Origin: Oscarella lobularis
Taxonomy: Eukaryota; Porifera; Homoscleromorpha; Homosclerophorida; Oscarellidae
DNA: 64,000 nucleotides
Reading direction: 5' to 3'
Assembly: GCF_947507565.1 (NCBI RefSeq)
Contig: NC_089184.1
Location: forward strand, 868,001 to 932,000
The position numbers and the translations under genes are program-made. The notes beneath the pieces are model-generated. The model saw only the letters and a list, made by a program, of their open reading frames with translations, was not told where the DNA came from and searched no databases. This document shows positions 26,471 through 37,700 of this stretch, piece after piece (the stretch's first letter is position 1; each line of letters starts with the position of its first letter).

Positions 26471-27287
26471 TCACCTTGGTTTTCTGGGTCTGCATCCACC
26501 GTGTGGCACCGGGGTCACGTCAGTGATACTAACAATGTCTACACCGCCCATTTGCAAGCCTTTCAAAGACGCCTAGCGCAAAAACACTCGAAAGAAGCCC
26601 AAGAAAAAAAGAAAATGACTTGCCTGTCTGCCTGGCCCAAGACCCTTGATCTTAACTCTCACTCTAAGTACTCCTTTGTTGAGAGCCTTCTATCAGTTGC
26701 ACAGAAATCAATAAGATACAGAGTAATCATTGGGATTATGACTTGCCTTAGCTGCTGCAGTGCCCGCTGATTGACCAGCAAACGTCGTACCTCGCTTGGC
26801 ATTCTTAAAACCCTCAGATCCCTACAGACATCAAACCTCAGTCCAAAAAAAAAACATCTCAAAAGAGAACACGTACTCCTGAAGCCCAAGTAAGAGTCTT
26901 CCCTACGAAAAACCATCAAACGTACGCGTGTCGTGCATTTTCTTTCTCTACCTGCGCTGTCTGTAATTGTGACTATGGTGTTATTGTACGTCGCCTTTAC
27001 GTGGGCTATGGGAAGGTCGTCGTACGGCGTTTCGGTTGGCTCTTCGTTGCGTAGTCGGTCTCTGGGATCTAGAAGTCGCGCCGAATCGGAGCTAGATTGC
27101 GTCGGTTTTCATCAGAGCCGTTCGAAAACGCGTTTGGGAGAACGCACCTTAGTTCGCGCAACAAATCTTCGTCCATTATCGATTTGAATTCGGAGAAGAG
27201 TACGGGAGCACCTCGACGTGCATAACCGAAGCCGATCGAACGTAATCCCGTGGCGAACAGTCTGCTAAATGCAGACGAAAAGCCCAT
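26471..27287 (-). CDS. MRPS11: Mitochondrial small-subunit ribosomal protein uS11m
   Basis: Six small exons make up a gene not visible as one open frame. Exon 1 (27148-27287) starts [20 protein letters not shown], a plausible mitochondrial targeting peptide. Exon 2 (26952-27061) encodes [20 protein letters not shown], the uS11 signature. Then come [45 protein letters not shown] and [20 protein letters not shown], with stop TGA at 26471-26473. All joins keep frame with acceptor AGs. Two introns (26690-26746 and 26573-26623) start with GCAAGTCAT in place of GT. It is convergent with NSA2 (65 bp between stops) and divergent from NCX (150 bp between starts). Confidence 0.9.
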
Positions 27288-27437
27288 AGCCGAACCCACG
27301 TGATTGCCCGGGATCTTGGAAACCTTGGAAGCCACGAGAAGAAACTTCCGTCTGATATCCGTTGCCTAGATTTACCTATACTTGTTGATTTTGTGTCTCG
27401 TCGTAATAGTTGTCCTTTTAGCGCCGAAGAGTCGAGC
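27288..27437. promoter_or_regulatory. Shared upstream region, MRPS11 / NCX
   Basis: A 150-bp gap between divergent start codons, assuming the NCX start at 27438. The NCX frame is open further upstream without a better ATG, so an additional NCX leader exon cannot be excluded. Confidence 0.4.
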
Positions 27438-30400
27438 ATGGACTGGAGCCCAACATCCTCGCCGAACGGCACATCGAACGGCACATCGAACGCCGCACTG
27501 ACAACGCTATTTCGACGCACGTTCAACAACAGCCGCGGCTTCGTCGTCGAGTACGTCTCGCCTAACGAAACGATTTGCGAGAGCTGGATCCTACTCCCTG
27601 CCGAGAATCTCTGGCCCGCCTGGCTTCGCGCGTCGCTCTACCTCGTCGCACTCTCTTACCTCTTCGTCGGCATTGCCATAGTTTCCGATCTGTTTATGGG
27701 AAGTATCGAGATCATAACGAGCCAGCAACGCAAGGTAACCGTTTTTGATCCCGAACGCCAGACGACGGAAGTGCGGTACGTACTCGTGTGGAACGAAACC
27801 GTCGCCAATTTGACGTTGATGGCGCTGGGAAGTTCGGCGCCCGAGATCGTGCTCGCCATTCTCGAGAGCTTGGAGGAGATCAGCCTGAAGACGACGCCCC
27901 AACGAGCCGGCGGCGGTCTCGGCACGTTCACCATCGTCGGATCGGCCGCCTTCAATTTACTCGTCATTACGGCCATTTGCATCGTCAGCGTGCCGTCGCC
28001 GCGCACTCGGCGAATTCACGAGTACGGGGTGTTCATTGTGACAATGGCCTGGTCGTTTTTCGCCTACATTTGGCTCCTGATTGTCGTCGAGTTCGTCACG
28101 CCGGGAGTGGTCAGCGTCGAGGAAGCGTGGATCACTCTCGCTTTTTTCCCCGCGCTCGTGCTCGTCGCCTGGGCGCAGGATCGTCGCTGGTGGTGTCACA
28201 AGTGTCCAATAAAAACGGCGCCACTTCGACCTGTGACCGCTATTCCGATGGTAAACGGCGACAGGCGTGCACTGGAACGCGTTTCTTCTACCGTTTTTTG
28301 TGCAGACGCGAAATGGATTGCGAACGTCGAAAATTGTCAATCCATTTGATAGAGCGCCTCCAGCTAGTCCATTTCCGAGAACGTCGACTTTTAGCCCGCC
28401 GTCGCAAGACGACAGTGTCGGCGATGCTGGCGTCGTCGCCGTCGCCGACGACGACGTTCAGAAATTTCAACGCTGTTCCACCGTCGTTTCGGAGCTGCGT
28501 GGCGAAAGCGCCACTTCCTCGCCTTTTCAATCTAGGAGAGGAAGGTGATATAAAATAAGGGAGAAAATATGCGTCGATGACAGGTTTCGTATCCGTAGCT
28601 GTGCGGAAGCGAAGCAAGAAAGCCACCTGATGGCAAGAGCCAGGTGTGCTTTCATTCGCGAGATTCTTTTTCCCTAATCCCATTTCGTGTTCAAGGATAC
28701 GTCATGCCGCTATGCGAGCTTTCCTCGGCCGATCGAACTCGGAGAGACGAATGTCGTCCATTGGAGGAGGAGCAAGATTGTCTCTGGCTGTCGACGCACT
28801 CTGCGCACAGCGCGCGCTGTGGAAGATGCAGGCGGGCGCGAAGAAATCCAAACAATTGAGTGCGGCGAAATGGGTCGCTTCTTCCACGGAGTATGAATAT
28901 CGCGATTTGAAATTTTGCAGAAACCGGTCACTTCTATTTTTCCTCGTCGACGTACGCAGTCTACAAAAGTGCCGGCAGCGTCGACGTCGAAGTCGTTTAC
29001 GGACCGCCAAGTCGCAGGTACGTGCAACGAGAATCAAATACCGTTAGCCCCATTTCGCTTTCTCCGTAGTCAACGATACAGCGACTCGAGTGCTTTGAGA
29101 CACGAAAACGCTCATCATCCCAACGTTCCTTATTTTGAGAAGGTGAGAGCAGAATTGACTTCAAAACAGTCCTCGGAAATCATGTGTGGCTTGCAGTCCA
29201 ATAGTACTTCCAGTGACGATAAAGACAAGCACAATGACACTCCGTCGCCAAACTCCCTTCTTAGAGAGCTCGATTTTGTATCCACTGTCGCCGTGCACTT
29301 TGAAACAAGAAACGGTGCGGCAAAGGCAGGGTCCGCCTATAAGAAGAAGGAGGGAACACTGGTTAGATGAAAAATAATTTCGCTTGAAGCCTTTGAAATG
29401 AGGTCTGCAGCGTTTCGCCGAAGGAGAGACGCGTCACACGATAACGATTCCTCTGATGACGACGAGCGCTTTGGGTAGCGACGACGACTTCTACGTCGTT
29501 TTGAAGAGCCCAAGTCGACCGGCAATTCTGGCCAGTCCAGATATTGTTCGCATAACAATTATTGAAGATGATAGTGCGATCGAATCCCGTCCCGTAGCGA
29601 AATATGACGCTTTTTGCAGAGCCGGGAACATTTCAGTTTAGCGACTTTCAATACAGAGCCGATCACGAAGATGGTATTGTGACGGCGACTATTCTACGAA
29701 CAAACGGGAGCGATGGCACGGTGACGGTCCAATGCAAAACAATGTAAAGACGACGTATAGAATTATTCATTTTCCGCGTCTCTTTTCTTAGTGACGGTAC
29801 AGCAATCGGAGGAGCGCTACTATCAGACGGAGTGCACTACGTAGATACGACCGAGATTGTGGAGTTCAAAGACGGCGAGGCCAGTAAGACCGTCGTAGTT
29901 CACATAAACCCGAAGGAGAACGTGAGTAAATCACTTCACCACTTCAATATTTGTTTGAGTTCCCATAGCTTCATCATAAGACGTTTGTCTTCAGCCTGTC
30001 GACGAGCGATCACGGAGCGCTGCTGGGAGAGAAAAGTGCGGCTGTTGCAATTCTATCTCCAACCAATTCAGGTTGGGCCGGCAGTCACAACCGCGGCGTT
30101 ATTCGTTTCATCAGACGTTTATTGCAGATAACTTGATTGTAAAAAACGACAACGTATCGCTGTTTTCGGGCGAGGACTCCTGGGAAGCACAGTTTTATGA
30201 GTCAGAAATTGCAACACAAACTTTCAACCGTAATCTCGCCTGTTCGTAGAGCTCTCACAATTGAAATTCGCCACGACGAGAACGGAAAACCGATGAAACC
30301 AAGTCGATCAGAGTGCTTTAGACATTTCCTCACTTTCCCGTGGAAAGTCCTCTTTGCCACGATTCCACCCCGGTAACATTTTCATCAATGCAGACGCCGT

Positions 30401-31071
30401 TTCTTTCCTAACGATCCAAAAAATCCAGTTCGCGTTTACGCGGATGGGCAGCCTTCATCGTCTCGCTCATCTACATACTCGGCTGCATCGCAGTCGTGCA
30501 GCAGCTGGCCGAATTGCTCGGCTGCGCCATCGGACTTCGCCAGAGCGTCACCGGCATTACGATCGTCGCTCTGGGAACGAGTCTACCCGATCTGTTCACG
30601 AGCCGAACAGCGGCAATGCAAGAAGAGCACGCCGACGCCGCCATCGGAAATATAACAGGCACGCGTCTTGTATTATTTTTTTCATTTTTTTTTCGACTTC
30701 TCTCTTCACAGGGAGCAATAGCGTAAACGTCTTTCTCGGTCTCGGTCTTCCGTGGGCGATTTCGGCCACTAGTCGTGCAGCGAAAGACGAGACCTATCAC
30801 ATTTCGCGCTTTAACATCACCTTTTCCGTCATTTTGTTCACTGTCTGCGCGTTCGTCGCTCTCGTTCTGCTCATCTTTCGCAGACAGGTACGGATCCAAT
30901 TGAATTAGCGAAACTCATCGTCTATTGTCCCCCCAGGTGATTGGAGGCGAGCTGGGCGGCAAGATGTGGCAAAAACGAGCGACGGCGCTCCTCCTACTCT
31001 TCCTGTGGATTATCTACATAATTTTCTCTTCGCTGCGTTCATACGAACTCGTGCCAAACATCGAGTTTTAA
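27438..31071 (+). CDS. Sodium/calcium exchanger, NCX family
   Basis: A plasma-membrane antiporter that extrudes Ca2+ in exchange for Na+ (SLC8 family). Exon 1 carries the N-terminal transmembrane bundle with the alpha-1 repeat (LMALGSSAPEIVLAILESLE, then GTFTIVGSAAFNLLVI). Two Calx-beta domains follow in the cytosolic loop. The first (about 28918-29575, FYFSSSTYAVYKSAGSVDVE ... AGSAYKKKEGTLV ... VRITIIEDD) is interrupted by a roughly 60-residue polar insert. The second is at about 29627-29925 (FQFSDFQYRADHEDGIVTAT ... VVHINPKEN). Then comes DSWEAQFYE and the C-terminal bundle with the alpha-2 repeat (VTGITIVALGTSLPDLFTSR) and [20 protein letters not shown], ending at TAA 31069-31071. Both ion-coordinating motifs are intact. 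The start ATG at 27438 (MDWSPTSSPNG) leaves no clear signal peptide, so an upstream exon is possible. Confidence 0.9.
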
Positions 31072-31199
31072 TATCGGTGACTAAAAAAAAGACAAATCTG
31101 AATTAATAAACTCTCAAAGTGGAGGTGGGGACGAAAATTCGTCATCGCCGCCCAAAACAAGAAATGAACCGGGGGGGATATTAATTAATTAATAAATCG

Positions 31200-32283
31200 T
31201 TACGCCTTTAGAGTCTTCTTTGGGGGTTTGATTAGCTGCTGCATTCGTCGCAGCGTCGCCTCGTCGATCTGCCGCAAATCAAAATCAAGCGTTTCTTCGC
31301 CGATTTGAAAGTTTCCCGTCGGCTCCACCAAATCGACGATCTTCTGAAGCGATTGCGCGTTGCTGACTTCCGATAGTTGCCTGTACAATTGTTCGCGATC
31401 GATTTCGACCGTAGCCGGTGGCGGTGGCGGTGGCGGCGGCGCTGCTGCGACCGTCGTTTTAGCGACCGGAGACGACGATCTGCTGCTCTTGTTGCTACTG
31501 CTGCTGCTGCTGCTATCACTACTACTGCTACTGCTACTTGAGCTGCTGGAGCTTCTGCTACTACTCGCGCTCGAGCTGCGCGTATTCGCTGGCTCTGGAA
31601 CGGGGGGTTTTGACGGGGGGAGACTTATCGGTTTACTATCTTCCTTTTTCGCAGATTCCGGCTGAGAAGACGGTGGAACTTTCTTCGGTATTCGGTTCTT
31701 TAGGATCCCCGCTACTTTGGAAGCGGCGGGTGTGACGAACTCCTTTTTCGACTGCGGTGCGCCGCTCTCTTTTTCCTTCGTCTTTTCGGTGGCCGCCTTC
31801 GGCGGTTTTTCCTTCTTCCTCTTTGGGACGTCCTTTGATTTGAGGAGAGCTGACGTTGGAGCAGAGGTGGGCGTCTTCTCCTTTCGTTTCTCTTTGCCAC
31901 CGCCGCCGCCGCCGCCGCCGCCACCGCCCGCTTTCTTCGCCACCTTTGATTTCGCGGGCGTCGCTTTGGGCTGAACGGTCGGCGTAGGATCGCCGCCGCC
32001 CAACTTTCCTATGTCCAAATCGCTATCACTATCGCTCCCACTCCCGCTCCCTAATTCCTCAAGCAACGCGTTAATCGGATTCGGCCTCTGTCCCTCCTGC
32101 GGTTGCCCCAGCGGCGGCTTCTTCTTCAGCCCTTCTCCTCCCGCACTCTTTACAGCAGAGGATGACGACCGCTGTTCGACTTTATTAACAGCGGCGGATT
32201 TCTTCTTCGACGATTCCTCCTTTGCCTTCTTTTTCGCCGGTTGACTGCCATCGTTCCCGCTCTTCGTCGACTTACGCTTCGGA

Positions 32284-32318
<35 letters not shown>

Positions 32319-33195
32319 TGGCGGTGGCGCCGTAGCGGTGGCGGCGGCAGCAGATTTCGCCGGAACTGAACCGCACTTCAACGAGGCCCCCGATTGAATC
32401 AAACGTTGACAGAATTCGTGAGGTGGATTGGAAAATGTAAGCATCTCGCGACGTTGCGTGTGAATGGGCGGCTGGCCGCACTCGGGCAGGCACAGATCGT
32501 ACTTGTACCTCACCATACGCGGTTCGTCTCGATTGCGAAAGTAGACGTCGATGTGCATATCGAAACTTCCGAACCCGCTCTCTCGAATTTCGTACGGAGG
32601 CTGTTTAATAACTAGACGAAAAAATTCCAATTAAAAATTTTCGGACTTTTTTCCTTCCTTGCCTTTTTTTGGTTTGGGAAAGGACGTGTGCAAATGAAAG
32701 ACGACTTTCTCTATGAAATGGTGAATGTCCGGCTGACGGTCGCCGCGCACCCAGCAGCACCAGTCGTGCGTAAAACCGTCGCCTGTCGTCGCCGTCCGAG
32801 CGCGCGCGTCGTGACCAAGGACAATAACAATTTGAACGATAGTCTAAAAATATTATGCAAACACAGTATATATATAATATATTATCAATTTGGATTTGGG
32901 GGCTGGGTTCGGTGTTTCGTCGCTTTGGATTTCTACGCCTCCCCCACTCCTCCCGCGCCAGCGCCAACGCCCTTGCGCGTTTTTTGGGGGGTGGAAGAAG
33001 GGAAGGAAGACAAAGAGGTGATCCGCAATCGCTCCGTTCGCTTTGGGAGCGTGAGAGCGACGAGGAAGGTTCTCTTTCTATTTGCTGTTGCGGCTGATCG
33101 CTCGTGGACTAAGTAAGTCTCATCGCAATAACGGAGGAAGCGAATGTGGAAGTAGCGGGGTCGCGATGGCTTGTCGTACGTACGTCTTCCGCCAT
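31200..33195 (-). CDS. MLLT3: YEATS-domain protein of the AF9/ENL family
   Basis: A nuclear acyl-lysine reader of the super elongation complex and DOT1L complex. The first coding exon is just 12 nt (33184-33195, MAED) followed by GTACGT. The next (about 32690-32843) begins TIVQIVIVLGHDARART, then GDGFTHDW and HHFIEKVVFHLHTSFPKPKK. The main exon continues the YEATS domain (PPYEIRESGFGSFDMHIDVY, RMVRYKYDL, LTFSNP). The HTSF loop of the acyl pocket is kept, while the family SGYAGF is SGFGSF here (Tyr to Phe). A long Lys/Ser/Ala/Gly-rich disordered segment follows, with homopolymer tracts. The protein ends in an ANC1-homology domain (LQKIVDLVEPTGNFQIGEET, then LDFDLRQID). Animals with one ancestral copy carry a single AF9/ENL gene, so the symbol is approximate. 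It converges on NCX with 128 bp between stops. Confidence 0.92.
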
Positions 33196-33351
33196 CGACG
33201 AGAATAGGACCCTTCAGTGGTTTGAGCAGGGCTGCGCACGAAGTCGAGGTACTCGGAGGCAGACTGCACAGAAAAGATTTTTGAGCAGCCTTTATATCAA
33301 CGCGTGACGCCACTGGGAGTCGCCCAAATCACGAGATACCGTACTCACATG

Positions 33352-33373
33352 CACACACACACACACACACACA
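33352..33373 (+). repeat. CA dinucleotide microsatellite
   Basis: Eleven AC/CA units between the AF9/ENL 5' end and the 3' end of the orphan gene. Confidence 0.95.
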
Positions 33374-33455
33374 GAGATTATATTTGGATAGATCCTTAAA
33401 AACACACACATGCATACATATAATTATAGAGCAAAAAGCACATGGTTCTACAGCT

Positions 33456-34357
33456 TTAAGCAGAAAACTTCTGCTGCACAACATAATAACCAAGCTCATC
33501 TCTGGTACAGATAATCACTTTGTTCACAGTAACATCTTTCAAATATTTCATATTGAATAAAGAAAATAGAGCTCTGCTGTCGATCTTTTCCATCTCTTTC
33601 TGTTGATTCCAGTTGTCTGCGGCTGCAACATACCAGACTTCTATTTGTCCGACCTTTGTGAGCATCTCAATTGGTACTTTTTTGAAATGATTGGAGTTCT
33701 TCGTGTATAGATGCGGCATACTCTCAAAGAATTGAAAGCATTTGCTAGCAAACATTCTTGCTGCTTCCATTACATTTGAACCACCATTCTTTATCTCCCC
33801 CAAAATCCACTTGTTTCTACTAACCATACTGAGATCAAATTCGCACTGTTGTACACACTCTTCTTGTACACCCTTCTTGAATGCCTTCATCTTCAATCCT
33901 CTTCTCTTTCTTTTTTTGGAAGTTTTCAAAATATAAAACTTTCGAGCAAAATTCCCAAAGCCACAAAACTCGCATTTCATTGCTGCCTCTAGTCTCTCTT
34001 TTGGATGTGAGCCTTTTGGTATGGACCATGGATGAGGCGCCTTGATTGGACGTAGGACAAAATACATTTCACCAGAAGAAAAATATTTGTAACCAGTAGG
34101 CATTTTGTTCCCTTCTTTGTCGAACAAATAACAGCCAATGGGAATGCTCTCGACGAACCGGTCGAATTCCTTTTCCCCGCAAAGGGTCACGATCTCACCG
34201 TCGTCTTCCGTGACATCGAAACGCTTCCTTCTTTCTAACACTATGAACCTAACCCAGGTCAAAATCTCGTAAACGCAGTGAACGACGAACGTCGCGATGA
34301 CGGCCCCGACGACCAAGTGCGCCGATAGGGGCCGGCCACGGAGCCACGAAACAAAGC
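33456..34357 (-). CDS. Orphan single-pass membrane protein (5' end uncertain)
   Basis: I do not recognise this protein. The exon from acceptor 34358 to stop 33456-33458 encodes about 300 residues. A transmembrane helix lies near the start (LVVGAVIATFVVHCVYEILT) and a basic stop-transfer LERRKRF follows. The rest is a Lys/Phe/Cys-rich soluble domain with CEFCGFG, a KKRKRRGLKMKAFKK basic patch and CVQQCEF. No ATG is available in this exon before the helix. A candidate 5' exon (ATG at 34456-34458, donor GTAAGC) does not join in frame as read, so the true start lies in an exon I cannot place. Base composition is more AT-rich than its neighbours. Confidence 0.55.
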
Positions 34358-34748
34358 CTATAAAGACGTCGGTTACTGTCGCCCTAAGTTACCACAGAAG
34401 TCATTTTTGCTTACCCTGCGTTGCAGCCGTAGCGGCAGCAACGAAAAAGGATCGACATAAACTTTTTGAAATTCCAATTAAATAGAAGAGCTTCTGCCTT
34501 ACGCTCCCTGCGTTACTAGAAAATCAGATCGAGAAACGCAGGAGGCAAGTGACGAAATCCGTGACGAAAATTACAAAAGACGCGTCCCTGATGAATGCAT
34601 GCAAGTGCTATAAAGGCCTATTATTCATTTTATCAATACGTGTAGGAGATTTTTAACAGACGTACGTTATTCATACATATTCAATTACAGAAAAGAAAAA
34701 AATGAGCTAATGTGAATTTGTGAATAATCACTATAAGGGTCAAAAGAT

Positions 34749-37700
34749 CTAAACGGGCGTACCTTCATGTGTCGCCAGTCTACCACTAAGCTGCGAATGC
34801 ACAGACAAGGAATGCATAGACAAAGACGGACCGGGACTGTCAGTCGAGCCTTTGGCGGTGGGTTTATCAATCACTTTCACCTGCACATAAAAAAACAAGC
34901 CAAGTGAAAACCGAAATTCACCAAATTCCGTCGTGCTACCTGCGGTGGAGGACCGACGAGGGAGAGAACGACGGGCAAGACGATGAGCCCGTTGAAAACG
35001 CCGGTAATCAGCAAAGCAATAAAGACGACAAAAAAATATTTTACAATGAAGTCAAACTGGGAAAAGGCGAGCATGATGAAGCCGAGAAAGCTGCTGAAGG
35101 CTCCATTGAAAATCGGCACGAATCGATAGAAAAGCGCGCAGTGCATCCGTTGATTGCCCGACCCCGTCGACTTGAGAAACATGAGACAAAGAGGCGCTGT
35201 GAATTCAACGGCGGCACCGACTGAAACGATGACCGTCACGCAGGGAATCGCGCTGAACTGAATGCCGGCGAGCCCGAGAAACCCGTACACTTCGACGGCA
35301 ATCGTCGTCAGCATGACAACCATGACGACGCCCGTCCAAGCGCTCAAGAGAAGCAGGGACGTGGCGAGAAAGCACGCCAAGAGAATGAGACCGACGGCGA
35401 GGAGAAGACTATTTTGGAGACCGATGTATTGCTCGTAGAAGGTAAACGGCGATCCGCGCGGGTACGCGTAGATGCCGTCGGCTTCCGCCGCTTCGCAAAT
35501 CGCACGCGTTTGTTTGATAAGTTCGATGAAGTCGAACGACGTGGCGAGGCCGTCAGCGTACATGGGCATTTGCGCGTAAGTCGCCGCCGGCGCCGGAGGT
35601 ATGTTTACTGTCGTTGCTGGGAGCCAGGTGGGTATGAGAGGACGGAAATTGGGTTGAGCTGTTTCGTAATTGAGGATATCCATGTTAACCTGAAAAAGAA
35701 AAAGAATTTAGGTTAGGTTAGTATGAAGGCCGAGGGACTCCCATGAGGAATAGGGTCAACACGTAAAGGACTCCTACTCGTTAGTAAAGTCTATTTCCTG
35801 GAAGCTCTCATAGTTAGGTTATCACAACGGTCTGGCAAAAGTCAGAGGCACCCCTTAGGAGGTATAACACAGACGCTTGCATGAATCAAAATAATTGCCA
35901 CTTTTCTGATCTGTTATTAGATGTCTTTTACCAAAGACACCCAATCGATACAGTGACTGCGTTTCTTACCCAAGCGGTGAGATAGACGTCGTATCTCTCT
36001 TCCGGTATCACTTTGACCCCGTCCACTTGAGAAATAACTGACCGATTCGGCTGAATAGCCAACGCGACATCGTAACTTCCGTCTCCAACTTGCCCCAACA
36101 AATAGAAATCCATCAGAAGAACGGTAAATGATTCTAAAAGAGATTTTTCCTCCGCCGACGCATTCACATACTGTTTCATGAACAAATCGTAAAACACGAT
36201 CATCTTCTGCAACCAAAAATCTTCCGAAACTTGCTTGACAACTTTTCCGTCCGCCGTCGGAACATCTTTCGTCAATATGTAAGGCACCGAGGCGAACTTC
36301 TGATGAAACTCGAGTAACTCTTTCTGTTTGCTTGGAATGTCATTGCGATTGTCCAACGCAATGTACATGTCGTAGAACGTGAAATGCCTCAGGCTGGCTT
36401 CCACAAAACCGTGCTGCCGCGTGCCGGATGGCACGACCTCGACCAAATCGAGCCCGTTTTCGACGTTCGTCGCGCCCCAAATTCCGACGCCGAGAAGCGC
36501 CAATCCGAGCGCAAGCACAATGAACTTTACCACGAGATTCTGCAAAAGGGGCGAATAGAAATTGACGAACGAATCGCCAAAGTTTTCCCAACTACACGAC
36601 GCCTTTGCCTCCGAATGAGGACTACGCTCTTCGTCGACTCTCGCCCCAATCAACGTCGTCACGGGAACGCCGTCAGAACGCTCGATAAGATCTTCTGTTG
36701 ACCTCTTTGTTGGTCTCGTCGCCTGTCCGCTTGTCTTTGCGTTTGACGGCGGCGGCGGCGGCGGCGACGGCGACGACGACGGCACTCGAGAGGCTCCGTT
36801 CGTTGTCGTGGCGACAGCTACGCCGTTAAAGTTCTTGTTTTGTTGTGAAATGCGAAAGCAGCAGAACATGTCGCAGAGACGTAGCCGGGAGCGATACGCG
36901 TCAATAGACAAGTAAGCGGGAAAGGCGAGAAGAAGAACGAAGTAGTTGAAGATCACACAAATGCCAACCTAAAGAAACCACCACCACCCACAGTGAAAAA
37001 AAACATCTCTCGGGCGGATGATAGTTACCTGAATGGCGAAGGCTCTCATAGCCGGTATTGGAACGATGGCGGCGAGCAGAAAGCCGGCTCCGTTTGTGAC
37101 TGACGTCAGCGTAATGCTCTGTCCAACTCGCTTCAGGCATTCCCCTGTTATTTGATGAACGGGAACGTTGGCTCGGTCGCGGTAAGTGGCAAAGAAGGCG
37201 TGCGCCATGACGAACATGTCGTCGACGCCCAGACCCAGGACGAGGAAGGGAAGCACCTGGACCCAGAATATTATGAAGGCTTGAAAAAATGGACGATATC
37301 TCGAACCTGAGTCGATGTTGGATTCAGAGCGATGCCACATAGAGATGAGAAACCGAGTGCGGCGAGCGTCGAAATCACGACGAGAATAACGCCAACCTTT
37401 AGAACATAAAAATTAAAAAAAAAGTATGCAAAGTGTGAACTGAACTGTTACCACTCCAACATTGACTCTCGAATGGACAAACGATTTGATGTTGAGAAAA
37501 ACGAATCCAGCATAGACAATCATCAACACGTAGCCCAAAGCCAATAGCGCGGGACTTCCAGTTGAAAACTGCTCGATGACATCCGTCGCCGAGTCCGTCG
37601 TCCACACGTGAACAACGGTGCGCTGCAAGTTCTCTTCGAATTCATAAACACGCTAAGAAAGTCAATACTTAATAATAATGTATTTATTTTCAGAATTTTT

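Noticed and set aside
26459..26770. Plus-strand open frame of 103 codons
   Set aside because: It is antisense to the MRPS11 exons, whose protein is clearly conserved.
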